From JBCCCJ01 sp039029315 (GTDB lineage Bacteria; Bacteroidota; Bacteroidia; J057): a stretch of DNA of 64,000 nucleotides. The notes under the pieces were generated by a model. It did not search any database, was not told the origin of the DNA, and saw only the letters and a list, made by a program, of their open reading frames with translations. Every line of letters starts with the position of its first letter. Positions within the stretch are counted from its first letter, which is position 1. Shown here piece after piece: positions 45,684 to 54,786 of the stretch. The position numbers and the translations under genes are program-made. Location: positions 1 through 64,000 of the forward strand of contig JBCCGK010000009.1 in assembly GCA_039029315.1 (NCBI GenBank). Direction: 5' to 3'.

Positions 45684-47056
45684 TCTTCTTGATAGCGCCC
45701 TCTTTCTCCTAAAGATCGCATAATTTGTCCATAATCATGCTTCGAGGAGACGGTTTTTGCGGCACGGAGGAAGGCATCGTAGACCCGATCCCCTGCGGCA
45801 TTCACTTGTGGGGCAAATGCTTTCAGGACTTCTGTCTTGTGAAAATTAGACTCGATATTGTCAATCGCTCCAAGCAAATCTATCAAATCTTCATCTGTCA
45901 GGTCTACTTCTTTCCCCACCTTTACCATGACATGAGATTGATGAAAATCTGAATCGATGGCTCTCAGGGCTTGAACAAATCCATGCAGATTGGTTCCACA
46001 GATATTTTGCTGATTGATTGCCCTACTTAGAATTTGATCCTTGTGGAAGTCAGAAGACACATTGTTTCCCACATGGTTGTACAGGGTTCTCAAGGCTTGT
46101 TCATCTAGCTGATTGGTCAAGAGGGCCGACAATACTTCATCCGTATGAAAATCTGAATCGATTTCTTCGGCAGCTCTCAATACCTGATCGACATTGTTGA
46201 GGGTCAGGGGATGACTGCGCAGGAGAAGCTTGAGCACTTCCGCTTTATGGTAATCAGAATCAATATTCTGAGACATTGCCAACAGCCTATTCACATTGGC
46301 AGCAGATAGCTGTCCGTTGTTGATCGCGGCTCTCATGATTTCAGATTTATGAAAATCCGAACTGATGTTGTGACTTGCATCAATATATGCCTCTAGCGTT
46401 TGTGGATCGCTCAAAAATTGTTCAGCATTATCCTTGAGCAGCTTGGACAAATAAAAATCTGAATGGATCTCATCACCTGCCAAACTGAGGAGCTGAACCA
46501 TTTGAGATATGCTCAATCTTTTTTGAACTGCAAGGTCGCAATACACATGCTTGACATAATCACCATCCAGTCGCTGAATTTCTTGTAACAAGGCTGAGGC
46601 TCCACCATTGCTATAATATCGCTCCACCCGATCTTCCGCTGCAAGTGCTGAACTGCGCACGATTTCAGGCAAGACCTCAGCTAGCCATCTTCGACCCTCA
46701 GAATCATAATCAGCTCTTCTTCTCCCCACAAAGTACTCTCGATTCAGATAGCCGCGTCCATTGGATTCAATCCGGACTTTTCGTGTGCTGCCAAAGGCAG
46801 TCTTTCGAATTTCCATAAACCCTCCATCCGATATGTCTACAATGTCCCGATCATCATTAGCCAATCTGATGTCTCCTTCATATTCAACCTTGAATTTGTC
46901 ATTGTTGTTCTGGAACTCTATGGTTGTCTTTCCATTTTTACCTGAAAAATAAGTATTGAAAAAGTTCTGACCATATATGTGAGTAGGAAACAAGAACATC
47001 ATCAGACCAAGGAAAATCGACAACATGATATGGATAAGATGTACGATGGCTTGCAT
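45680..47056 (-). CDS. Secreted SDFHK-repeat solenoid protein
   Basis: 458 residues, signal peptide ending THIYGQ. An N-terminal beta domain (30-110) resembles DUF4097-like sheets. From about 170 on the protein has nine tandem units of 33-36 residues, each with a core such as SSDFHKSEIMRAA, DSDYHKAEVLKLL, DSDFHTDEVLSAL and ESNFHKTEVLKAF: a helical solenoid with a conserved Ser-Asp-aromatic-His turn. It is translationally coupled to the sensor kinase downstream and is probably the extracytoplasmic partner that presents a signal to it. Similar repeats are seen in Bacteroidota envelope-stress loci near M56 peptidases, as here. Confidence 0.72.
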   Translation of the reverse strand: MQAIVHLIHIMLSIFLGLMMFLFPTHIYGQNFFNTYFSGKNGKTTIEFQNNNDKFKVEYEGDIRLANDDRDIVDISDGGFMEIRKTAFGSTRKVRIESNGRGYLNREYFVGRRRADYDSEGRRWLAEVLPEIVRSSALAAEDRVERYYSNGGASALLQEIQRLDGDYVKHVYCDLAVQKRLSISQMVQLLSLAGDEIHSDFYLSKLLKDNAEQFLSDPQTLEAYIDASHNISSDFHKSEIMRAAINNGQLSAANVNRLLAMSQNIDSDYHKAEVLKLLLRSHPLTLNNVDQVLRAAEEIDSDFHTDEVLSALLTNQLDEQALRTLYNHVGNNVSSDFHKDQILSRAINQQNICGTNLHGFVQALRAIDSDFHQSHVMVKVGKEVDLTDEDLIDLLGAIDNIESNFHKTEVLKAFAPQVNAAGDRVYDAFLRAAKTVSSKHDYGQIMRSLGERGRYQEE

Positions 47057-47111
47057 TTTTTTGGAGTTATGGATGAGTGATATCCAAATATGCTGCTGTC
47101 ATCCGAATCCA

Positions 47112-47119
47112 CAAAATTA
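47112..47119 (-). promoter_or_regulatory. Candidate -7 box for the repeat protein/LytS operon
   Basis: On the minus strand this reads TAATTTTG, a perfect match to the Bacteroidota TAnnTTTG -7 element, 56 bases ahead of the ATG at 47056. No convincing -33 TTG lies at the usual distance, so the call is tentative. Confidence 0.4.
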
Positions 47120-47208
47120 GATGTAGTGAATCGTAGAATCTGTGTATTGAATTGTCGATCCAGAGAGGAAGACATGACTCAAGCACACTATCCGTGCTCA
47201 ACTTTTGC

Positions 47209-48255
47209 TTATTTTTTGTCCCTCTGGATCACTTGCTCTACTTTTTCGAGTGTCAGATTTACTCCTAAGATTGTGCCCTCGGCATCCAGGAGATAATTGA
47301 ATGGGATGGCCATGATTTGAAGTTGCTGATAAAGGAAAAAATCCTGATCTCGAACATTGATCCACCTCAGCTGATCTTTGTTGATGGCCGATCGCCAGGC
47401 CAGGGAGTCTTCATCTATGGACACCCCAATGATCTCCAGACTATCGGAGTGATATCGATCATAAAGCTGTCGAAGGTCAGGATGTTGCGCGCGGCATGGA
47501 CCACACCAGGATGCCCAGAAATCAATCAATGTATAGGCCCCTTTGCTGCCGGGAATTGAGATTTGATTCCCTTCTTCATCTGGCAACACAACTTGGGGAA
47601 ACTTCTTGCCGATTCCATACCTATTCTGTTTCAACTTCTCCAATCCTCGCTCGATCATGCTGACATCAGAAGCCTTTTGTCCCTGTAGATCAAGCATTTG
47701 ATACAGTTCGAGTCCCTGCTCATAGGACAGATAGGGTACTAGCAGGAGGCCTTCGGCCAAAACCTTTCCCATGAAACTATGGGAGGGATTGGCAGAGATC
47801 AATTCTTTTGTTTTTTCGAACAGCAACTCATGAAAGTTATCTTCCTGCTGATGCGTCTGATAAAACTCCTTATAGTCAGATTGGAGAAGAAAGGAGTGTG
47901 AGCCCTCGACTTCGGTGATCCTGATTTTGCGCAAAAGGCCCAATTCCTGTTGAGTCGGCTCATATGTCACTTTGATATCGATCTGACTGTTCTCAACGAA
48001 TAACCAGGCAACTGTAGATAAAGGCCTGAGATTCAGCCACCCCTGAATGGGTTTCTCAACCGACCCTCGAAACTCAAATCGTTGGTCTATGACTCTTACA
48101 CTATCCTTGATCTCTCCATAAGACAGAAAGATATACTCTTCATATGGACCTTCAATCGTTCCTCTGATCACAAAGCCCTCTTCTTGCATATCTGGATGAG
48201 CAGTTGAAGAAAAAAGCATCGAACAAAGCAATAGGATTGCATTCATTGGAAGCAT
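47209..48255 (-). CDS. TlpA-like thioredoxin with DUF4369-type N-terminal domain
   Basis: 348 residues from the ATG at 48255; an upstream frame extends to 48327, but the later start yields the signal peptide MLPMNAILLLCSMLFSSTA. The N-terminal half (30-130) has the strand order of DUF4369 (FVIRGTIEGPYEEYIFLSY). The C-terminal domain is a thioredoxin fold with redox motif WCGPC in FWASWCGPCRAQ and cis-Pro in MAIPFNYLL. It reduces or oxidises periplasmic cysteines, for example for cytochrome c maturation, and the window has several haem c proteins. Follows the M56/M23 gene, 116 bp apart, on the same strand. Confidence 0.92.
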   Translation of the reverse strand: MLPMNAILLLCSMLFSSTAHPDMQEEGFVIRGTIEGPYEEYIFLSYGEIKDSVRVIDQRFEFRGSVEKPIQGWLNLRPLSTVAWLFVENSQIDIKVTYEPTQQELGLLRKIRITEVEGSHSFLLQSDYKEFYQTHQQEDNFHELLFEKTKELISANPSHSFMGKVLAEGLLLVPYLSYEQGLELYQMLDLQGQKASDVSMIERGLEKLKQNRYGIGKKFPQVVLPDEEGNQISIPGSKGAYTLIDFWASWCGPCRAQHPDLRQLYDRYHSDSLEIIGVSIDEDSLAWRSAINKDQLRWINVRDQDFFLYQQLQIMAIPFNYLLDAEGTILGVNLTLEKVEQVIQRDKK

Positions 48256-48370
48256 AGAATAAGAAATTGAAAAATCATTGAACAATAAAGAAGCAGGGCA
48301 GAGAATTTCTTCTTTGCCTGAGGTCATTCCTGATGTAGGAATAGGAGTCAGGATTGGATTGAGAGCAGCC

Positions 48371-49810
48371 TTAGCGGTTTTCTCCCTCTCGGATCGTTAC
48401 ATAGCCTTCATTGGCATATTCAATCGGATATACAGACTTCCCATCTTTGAGGAATTCAAAATGTAAATGTGGTTTTGCATGGAGGCCGTAGGGTCGGTTA
48501 TGTGGATGAAATGGGCCCGTAAGAGCGATCTTTTGGCCCTTTGCAATGGATTGGCCTGGATGGACAAGGATTTTTCCCAATTCTGCATAGCGACTCGCAT
48601 AGGGTTCAGCATGAGAGATCTCAATATGTGATCCGAATTCATTCCCCTTATCTCCTGCAAAGATTACGGTCCCGGATTCTACCGCATAAACCGCACTCCC
48701 GATCGGCACGGGATAATCCAGACCAGGATAATGTGTTTTGCCTTCGAGTGGATGAATGATGATGCCTGGTTCCAGTTCGTCTACATCAGGGACAGGATGA
48801 AGAATCTGAATATCCGTTTCGACCTCATGAATGCTGACTATCCGCAAATGGTTTGCTTGCGCATAGGCGATCAATCGCAGCCGTTGGTCTCCTGTCCACG
48901 ATTGGGTAAAACTCAGCCACATGCCAATTGTGATGAGCAGAGGAGGAAGGAACAGCAAAAGTTCTCGCTTTCGAAAGGGTTCTTTTTTCATCATGAGAAT
49001 CCGTCTTTTCAAAGACGTGCTTCTCAAGGAATGCACAGGATAAATCGAGGAAGATTGGGTCGTCAATGTTAGCAGCAATTGACCATAATTCTTCAGCGTA
49101 TGACCTTTCAGGACAGACCGATCCGCCAGATACTCATGAATGTCTCTCAATTGTCGATGATACCAGGACATCAGGGGAAAGAACCAGAAGAGGATTGATA
49201 GGCACTCTATCCAAAGAATGTCAAGGCTATGACCTTCTCTGATATGCGCCTGCTCATGTTGCATGATTTGATCTATTTTGTGCTGCTCCCAATCGCTTGC
49301 CTCGGGAGGAAGGACAAGAAATGGACCGAAAGAAAAAGGTGTGGCCGCAGATGGATGTATCAGGCCAATATAAGTTGTCTGTCTGTCCCAGTGAGAATGA
49401 CGAATGAGACGAATTAATGGAAGAAAGCGAAAAAACTTGAGTACACTTGCTCTGGCTAGCCCCAGCAAATACACAAACAACAACAAATGGAACAAGCTTA
49501 TATGCGTGTGAGAAGGATCCTCGGTGTCCAATGAAACAATCTGAATGCCAAGGCGCTGAGATTCATGTTCCCATGCTTGTTCCATCGCATGAATCCGCGT
49601 TGATATTGCTGGAGGTTTCTGAATGTGCACCTCTGCAATCGGACCAATCTCCAGCCATGGAATACAGACACTCAGCAGAGTAACAACAATCAAATAAAAG
49701 CGATTCCAGCCAAAAAAGGTATGCTTCCTCAACAAGAGCATATAAATTCCGGCAAATATGCTCAAGCAGATACAGGCTTCCAGAAGATACACAAATAAAT
49801 CAGGCATCAT
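48371..49810 (-). CDS. BlaR1-like M56 metallopeptidase fused to a degenerate M23 domain
   Basis: 479 residues. Transmembrane helices at the start, then an M56 domain with HEQAH (zinc motif in IMQHEQAHIREGHSLD) and EYLADR as third ligand, a further membrane helix (~290-308), and an extracytoplasmic LytM/M23 domain (about 355-470). In M23 the first His-Asp pair appears as HYPGLD with one extra residue, the middle catalytic His is replaced by Glu (YAEL instead of YAHL), but HLHFE is kept. The domain may therefore bind peptidoglycan without cutting it. Start codon overlaps the BlaI stop by 11 bp. In BlaR1 the C-terminal domain senses antibiotics and the M56 part inactivates BlaI; here the sensor would read cell wall. 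Confidence 0.85.
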   Translation of the reverse strand: MMPDLFVYLLEACICLSIFAGIYMLLLRKHTFFGWNRFYLIVVTLLSVCIPWLEIGPIAEVHIQKPPAISTRIHAMEQAWEHESQRLGIQIVSLDTEDPSHTHISLFHLLLFVYLLGLARASVLKFFRFLPLIRLIRHSHWDRQTTYIGLIHPSAATPFSFGPFLVLPPEASDWEQHKIDQIMQHEQAHIREGHSLDILWIECLSILFWFFPLMSWYHRQLRDIHEYLADRSVLKGHTLKNYGQLLLTLTTQSSSIYPVHSLRSTSLKRRILMMKKEPFRKRELLLFLPPLLITIGMWLSFTQSWTGDQRLRLIAYAQANHLRIVSIHEVETDIQILHPVPDVDELEPGIIIHPLEGKTHYPGLDYPVPIGSAVYAVESGTVIFAGDKGNEFGSHIEISHAEPYASRYAELGKILVHPGQSIAKGQKIALTGPFHPHNRPYGLHAKPHLHFEFLKDGKSVYPIEYANEGYVTIREGENR

Positions 49811-50168
49811 GATCAGTATTGTCTATAAGTCGGCGAATGTCGTGTAATTCTTCCTCGCTGAGTTCTTCTTCCTGAACGATGAAAGAGACCACATTTTGGT
49901 AGGAACCTTCAAAATAATCCGCCAGCATTTTCTTAAATGTAAATGTTTTGTATTCCGCCTTGGAAATCAGGGGAAAATATTCGTGCGTCCGACCGTAGGC
50001 CTTGAATCCTACGAATCCTTTGTCAACCAAAATTCTGACCACAGTAGATATTGTGGTGTATTTAGGCTCCGGCGGCCCCAAATCCGGCAATATGTCTCGA
50101 ACCATGGCGCGCTTTCGCTTCCATATGGCTTGCATAACCCGTTCTTCAGCTTTGGTGAGTTTTTCCAT
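49800..50168 (-). CDS. blaI: BlaI/MecI/CopY-family repressor
   Basis: 122 residues, a winged-helix DNA-binding N-terminal half (LTKAEERVMQAIW, TTISTVVRILVDKGFVGF, TYGRTHEYFPLIS-like segment) and the helical dimerisation tail (FVQEEELSEEELHDIRRLI). It represses its own operon until the partner M56 sensor triggers its cleavage. Partner overlap is 11 bp. A large palindrome at 50201-50238 is the probable operator. Confidence 0.93.
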   Translation of the reverse strand: MEKLTKAEERVMQAIWKRKRAMVRDILPDLGPPEPKYTTISTVVRILVDKGFVGFKAYGRTHEYFPLISKAEYKTFTFKKMLADYFEGSYQNVVSFIVQEEELSEEELHDIRRLIDNTDHDA

Positions 50169-50200
50169 ACAAGCAATATCAAACTATTTTTTTAGCCATG

Positions 50201-50238
50201 CAACTATTTTTGCAGTTTTATTACTGCATTTATAGTTG
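50201..50238. promoter_or_regulatory. Candidate BlaI operator: interrupted palindrome
   Basis: Two 15-base arms, CAACTATTTTTGCAG and CTGCATTTATAGTTG, match as an inverted repeat at 12 of 15 positions around an 8-base centre. It lies 33-70 bases ahead of the BlaI start, where a repressor site is expected. A third partial CTATT unit lies at 50184. Confidence 0.6.
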
Positions 50239-50400
50239 ATTAGGTGTTAACGAACCAAACATCTCTCTGACAGCATCGCAAACGGTTAGCCCGAGCAGTA
50301 TGTTTTTCGACAAATGGGTAGGATGAGGATTGATATGCTGGCAAATGTATTCGCTGATACTGAAGCAATACGACAGGTCAAAATGTTCAGGGCAATCTCC

Positions 50401-51762
50401 TCAATGTGGCGAGAATCGGGAAGAGTTGGCATGGAGCAAATCCAGGCAGCGCATGAGTGCACGACCATTGTGATAGCTTCCTTTCCAGATATTGGCTTTG
50501 CCGCGATGGGCCGATTCAGGTTCTGTGTCCAGACCATGTGAATACCAACCCCCATTCACAGGGTCCATCAGGTATTGCTGAATGTACTGCCATTGTAGAT
50601 CAAAGGCTTTGCGATAGGATTCTTCCTCTGGGAATCTTTGCGAAAATAACAGCAGAGTATGCAAGCCTTCCGCCTGTGCCCACCAGTTCTTCCTGTGGTC
50701 GATGATTGTTGGGGCAGATTCCCCTGCAAAGTAATAGCCTCGCTCATAGAATCCTCCCTTTTTTTGATCAAATCCCCAAGTCAAACTATGATCCAGCATT
50801 TTTTTTCCCACGCTCAAAGTGGCAGAACAATCCAGCTCGCGTAATACCTCACAGGCTTCCAGCATCAGATATGCTGTCTCCACATCATGCCCGAACGTCA
50901 CATGGTCGAGATGATAATTGGCTTCTCTGACTTCGGCAGAAGAGTCCCGAAAAGACACCACTTCCCAGTTTGGAAGAAAGTACAGGCGCATATAGCCATC
51001 TGGATGGGTGATGAGATCCCGAACAATAAACAATTGCTCCACGAGTCGTTCACGCAACAAGGAATCGGGCCAAACCACATACAAATCTGTGAATGCTTCT
51101 AATAAATGGATGGTAGGGTTCTGATCCTTAAATGGAATAGCAGATTTTCGGCGAGAATTCTCACCCCTTGGCGGTACCTGGATGATTGTTCCCGCTCGAT
51201 CCATAAAGGGATAATAGCCGCCATGTACTGGATCGTGGGCATGTTTGTCTAACCAGAGGAAACATTGTTTGGCCAATTCCAATGCTTCTTCTGACTGGCT
51301 CAATTGATAGTAAGCAGCCAATCCGAAGATTCCAAAAGCATTGCCATATGCGCGTTTTTCGTCTACCAGCACCTCTCCATTTTGCTTGACATCATTATAG
51401 AAGCCTCCATATTCTTCATCCCACATCTGATCTCGCAAAAATTCAAATCCGGTTTTTGTTGCTGCTTGATACCTGGAATCTTGCGGGAACCGCATTCCCA
51501 TCTGTGCGGCAGACCACAGATGGCGGGCCTGGGTCACAATCATTTTGTCTTGCTTGTCTCCTACTTCCCATGCTTTTCCCAGATTGGACAGATAGCCACC
51601 ATAGCTATCATCTACAATGGCTGGAAACCACTTATGCATCATCTGCGCCGTAAGTGCTTCTTGCAGTTCATCTTTGAGTAAAGGAGTAGGTGGATCAGGC
51701 TGGCAACTCATCAAGCAGACAACAAAAGCAACTATGGAGCAATACAGAAAATGTGGGATCAT
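50401..51762 (-). CDS. AGE-family sugar 2-epimerase lipoprotein
   Basis: 453 residues from the ATG at 51762 (upstream in-frame sequence overlaps a terminator, so is not used). Lipoprotein signal ends CLMSC. The rest is an (alpha/alpha)6 barrel of the N-acylglucosamine/cellobiose 2-epimerase family: RHLWSAAQMG near the start, KRAYGNAFGIFGLAAYY, the FGHDVETAYLMLE and NWWAQAEGLHTLL His-containing strands, and the WKGSYHNGRALMRC end with the catalytic His. Family members interconvert glucose- and mannose-type ends of sugars. A secreted lipidated version is unusual since most are cytosolic. A terminator separates it from the NIPSNAP gene upstream. Confidence 0.88.
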   Translation of the reverse strand: MIPHFLYCSIVAFVVCLMSCQPDPPTPLLKDELQEALTAQMMHKWFPAIVDDSYGGYLSNLGKAWEVGDKQDKMIVTQARHLWSAAQMGMRFPQDSRYQAATKTGFEFLRDQMWDEEYGGFYNDVKQNGEVLVDEKRAYGNAFGIFGLAAYYQLSQSEEALELAKQCFLWLDKHAHDPVHGGYYPFMDRAGTIIQVPPRGENSRRKSAIPFKDQNPTIHLLEAFTDLYVVWPDSLLRERLVEQLFIVRDLITHPDGYMRLYFLPNWEVVSFRDSSAEVREANYHLDHVTFGHDVETAYLMLEACEVLRELDCSATLSVGKKMLDHSLTWGFDQKKGGFYERGYYFAGESAPTIIDHRKNWWAQAEGLHTLLLFSQRFPEEESYRKAFDLQWQYIQQYLMDPVNGGWYSHGLDTEPESAHRGKANIWKGSYHNGRALMRCLDLLHANSSRFSPH

Positions 51763-51797
51763 GTTGGGAATAATTTCGGGCAAAAAAAGAACGCATA

Positions 51798-51839
51798 AAC
51801 GAAAAGCCAAAAAGAGTTGATTCTTTTTGGCTTTTCGTT
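51798..51839 (-). terminator. Hairpin terminator after the NIPSNAP gene
   Basis: A perfect 18-bp inverted repeat (51798-51815 and 51822-51839) with a 6-base loop and a run of T following on the minus strand. It lies 23 bp after the stop at 51862 and before the epimerase start. Confidence 0.85.
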
Positions 51840-51861
51840 GGTGAGTCAACTCCTTATTCTC

Positions 51862-52683
51862 TTACAATTGAGAGAAGTCAGTGGGAGCTAGAAAGTATTT
51901 ATGAATCTTTGAGACTGTATTCTTGTATTCTTCCAGACCTTTCACAGCTTTCCAGCCAGGATCGTTGGCGAAAGATTTCCATTTGTTGGGATGGTCTTCC
52001 ATACTGCTATAGGTAACCATATAGATCAGATTGGGTAACTCATCTCCAGTGATGGCCTGGGCAAAAAACACGGGCTGGAACCCTAGATTTTTAAAAATGG
52101 TAACTTCATTTCCGACATTGAACATTTTGATTTTTTTCAACCCTTTCTTTTCACTAAAACTCTCATAGGACCGAAGCTCAAACACGCGGTTTGGATTACT
52201 CTTCAACGCTGGAACTTCCATTTTCGGCATACTGTCAAAAGCGACCAGCAAGCGACTGTCTATTCGGTCATAGGCTTTCATCTCAGGATCTGAGAGATCA
52301 AGATAGGCTGCACCTGCCTGATTGTGAGCCGCATCTGCCATAAGTTTTGCGGGAGCATCTGCAAATTGATCCAGGGATTGATAGGGGATCAACATATAGA
52401 TCGTGAGACCGGAATCGGGTGCTGTTGGGGTAAATACTCCGACCGGACTGATACCTTGGCGATTCAAGCCAGGGACAGCGGCATCTCTTAGATAGGCCAA
52501 TACTTGTTGCTGCTGTTCGGCAGATGAAACAGAATATTCTCGCAGTTCATAATATTCTTTGCCGTTGGTAGCGTGATCGTGATCCGCTTCATGAGGATGA
52601 TCATGACTGCACCCAGCCAACATGCTGAAGCCGACAAGTGCAATAAGAAGGGATAAAAGTCGCAGTAGTTGAGAATAAAGCAT
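51862..52683 (-). CDS. NIPSNAP-family lipoprotein
   Basis: 273 residues from the ATG at 52683; the open frame runs to 52737 but the later start gives a proper lipoprotein signal (LSLLIALVGFSMLAGC). A His/Asp-rich linker (HDHPHEADHDHA) after the lipid anchor may bind metal. Two dimeric alpha/beta-barrel NIPSNAP modules follow, YYELREYSVSSAEQQQQVLAYL and VFELRSYESFSEKKGLKKI. Such proteins accompany DUF1080 and Gfo/Idh/MocA genes in sugar-oxidation loci and are of unknown function. Divergent from the DUF1080/PA14 gene and followed by a strong terminator. Confidence 0.88.
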   Translation of the reverse strand: MLYSQLLRLLSLLIALVGFSMLAGCSHDHPHEADHDHATNGKEYYELREYSVSSAEQQQQVLAYLRDAAVPGLNRQGISPVGVFTPTAPDSGLTIYMLIPYQSLDQFADAPAKLMADAAHNQAGAAYLDLSDPEMKAYDRIDSRLLVAFDSMPKMEVPALKSNPNRVFELRSYESFSEKKGLKKIKMFNVGNEVTIFKNLGFQPVFFAQAITGDELPNLIYMVTYSSMEDHPNKWKSFANDPGWKAVKGLEEYKNTVSKIHKYFLAPTDFSQL

Positions 52684-52808
52684 GAGATGATTCTGGTTTA
52701 AGAAATAACATAAAATAATTGACGTCAAAATACACATTTTTCATGTTCCAAGTATGGATACAATTCTGCAATCCTTTGACCCAGTTACCTCCTTCCAGCC
52801 TTTTTGTT

Positions 52809-52816
52809 TACTTTTG
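52809..52816 (+). promoter_or_regulatory. -7 box of the DUF1080/propeller operon
   Basis: TACTTTTG, a perfect TAnnTTTG element, 39 bases ahead of the ATG at 52855. A weak TTA -33 element lies 21 bases upstream. It fits the Bacteroidota sigma factor. Confidence 0.6.
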
Positions 52817-52854
52817 CCCCATTATAGTGATTCTCAGATGAATCCCCTACTACT

Positions 52855-54786
52855 ATGAATGTATTTTACAAAAAGCAGGTGATGATTGGTGCTGGATTAT
52901 CACTGATGTGTCTATTGGTTCTGTGTTCCTGTGGTGATCCAGAGCCCCCTATCAGCAAAAAAACCTCCCCTCCCCCTCCTCAAACAGCTCTTGCCTATCA
53001 AGTCATTTCCCTTGATAATTTGGACGCTTTTCAAGCCACCGACGGGAATTGGGAAGTGGTAAGCGAAGCCTTCACAGATCGAACCGTAACCAAGGCTTCA
53101 GTAGAAGGAAAGGCAGGAGTCGGTGTATTGATCAACAATAATACGCAAGAGAAAAAGAGCCATCTGCTTAGCAAAATGGAGCATGGCGATCTGGAAATGG
53201 AACTGGAATTCATGATGGCCAAAGGCTCCAATTCAGGAATCTATTTGCAAGGTCGATATGAGGTTCAGTTACTTGACAGTTGGGGGGTAGAAAATCCTGA
53301 TGAAACTCATTGTGGCGGGATCTATCATCGATGGGATGACAGTCGTCCGGACGGACAGAAAGGCTATGAAGGCCATCCTCCCCGACTCAATGCCAGCCGC
53401 GCTCCGGGTCTGTGGCAGCATCTGACTATTCGCTTTCAAGCCCCGCGATTTGATGCAAGCGGGAACAAGACCGCCAATGCACGGATGCTGCGTGTTGTGC
53501 TGAACGGGATCGAGATTCACAAGGATGTCGAACTATTCGGTCCTACTCGTGCTTCTTTCTTTGCAGATGAACAGGCAACAGGCCCCTTGATGATACAAGG
53601 AGATCATGGTCCTCTTGCCATCCGAAACATTGGCATCAAGCCATATACAGATCGGCAGCTTTCTCTTGGGAGTATGACTTTCAAGATTTATGAACTGGAA
53701 TCAAATCCGACCACTGCGGATTCTATCCCGGACTTTACAGGACTCACACCCAGCGAAACCGGAGAAACAGATACCTTGTCTCGAAACTTAACCGAACAAA
53801 GAAGGAATTTCGGGATGTTGCTGGAAGGAACCATCGAGATTCCAGAAACAGGTGCTTACCTGTTCAGCACCCAGGCACAAGGCGGTTTGAAACTCCTGAT
53901 CAATGGAAAGGAAGTACTCGATTATGATGGAGAACACGAATTCCTGGGAGAAGCGGGATATAACAAAACTGACCTCCAAGCGGGTTCTCAGCCATTCCAA
54001 CTGTTGTACCGAAAACAACACAGATTTTGGAAAAATGGTCTGGCCCTCTTTGTTGAAGGCCCAGGTATTGCCAAAATGCCCCTCCATGCGCCCGGATCGC
54101 CCATGCAGTTGCCAGACTTTCAACCACTTGCCCTGGAAGTAGATGCCCAGGAAGCTTCCGCCATCCGAGGGTATGTGTTGCACAAAGGCATGAAACATAC
54201 ACATACTATTTCCGTCGGAATGCCAGCAGGACTTCACTATAACTACGACATCCATCAAGCTGCATGGCTCAACATTTGGAGTGGAGATTTTTTGGATGTG
54301 CGACAAATGTGGGCGAATCGAGGAATAGAACAGTTAGCTGTGCCACTTGGACCTTCCCTGGAACTGGATGGACTTCCTTCCTTTGCCCAGTTGTCAGGAA
54401 AAAACGCCCCCTGGCCAGACTCTCTTGGGGACAATGGTCCCGTCCAGTCTGGCGGATACGAACTTACTGATAATGGAGAACCAATTTTCCTGTTTGAGAT
54501 AGGCGGAGCGACGATCAAAGATCATATTTCTGCTACTGCTTCAGAACGTAAATTAAGCAGAACCATCTCTGTAGAAGGGGAGCTTCCTGCCAATATCTGG
54601 CTGCTCCTCGCCAGTGGAGAGGATATCAAACGCCTTCCCAATGGTGCATATGCCATCAATGATATGGCCTATTATCTCGAAACAGGCGGTGGCCCGGACC
54701 CAAGCATTCGTGGTACCGAAGGCCATCAGGAACTCATACTCTCTCTCACTGACAATCCTAGCATCAACTATTCTCTGATATGGTAA
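52855..54786 (+). CDS. DUF1080 and PA14 domain lipoprotein
   Basis: 643 residues, lipoprotein signal LLVLCSC followed by a proline-rich linker. Residues ~50-270 are a DUF1080 (3-keto-disaccharide hydrolase-like) jelly roll: DLEMELEFMMAKGSNSGIYLQGRYEVQLLDSWG and LAIRNIGIKPY. PA14 comes next (~325-420: GTIEIPETGAYLFSTQAQGGLKLLINGKEVLDYDGEHE), then a C-terminal beta domain rich in strands. DUF1080 enzymes act on 3-keto-glycosides made by dehydrogenases. The stop overlaps the start of the propeller gene by 7 bp, so hydrolase and putative dehydrogenase are made together. Confidence 0.85.
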   Translation: MNVFYKKQVMIGAGLSLMCLLVLCSCGDPEPPISKKTSPPPPQTALAYQVISLDNLDAFQATDGNWEVVSEAFTDRTVTKASVEGKAGVGVLINNNTQEKKSHLLSKMEHGDLEMELEFMMAKGSNSGIYLQGRYEVQLLDSWGVENPDETHCGGIYHRWDDSRPDGQKGYEGHPPRLNASRAPGLWQHLTIRFQAPRFDASGNKTANARMLRVVLNGIEIHKDVELFGPTRASFFADEQATGPLMIQGDHGPLAIRNIGIKPYTDRQLSLGSMTFKIYELESNPTTADSIPDFTGLTPSETGETDTLSRNLTEQRRNFGMLLEGTIEIPETGAYLFSTQAQGGLKLLINGKEVLDYDGEHEFLGEAGYNKTDLQAGSQPFQLLYRKQHRFWKNGLALFVEGPGIAKMPLHAPGSPMQLPDFQPLALEVDAQEASAIRGYVLHKGMKHTHTISVGMPAGLHYNYDIHQAAWLNIWSGDFLDVRQMWANRGIEQLAVPLGPSLELDGLPSFAQLSGKNAPWPDSLGDNGPVQSGGYELTDNGEPIFLFEIGGATIKDHISATASERKLSRTISVEGELPANIWLLLASGEDIKRLPNGAYAINDMAYYLETGGGPDPSIRGTEGHQELILSLTDNPSINYSLIW

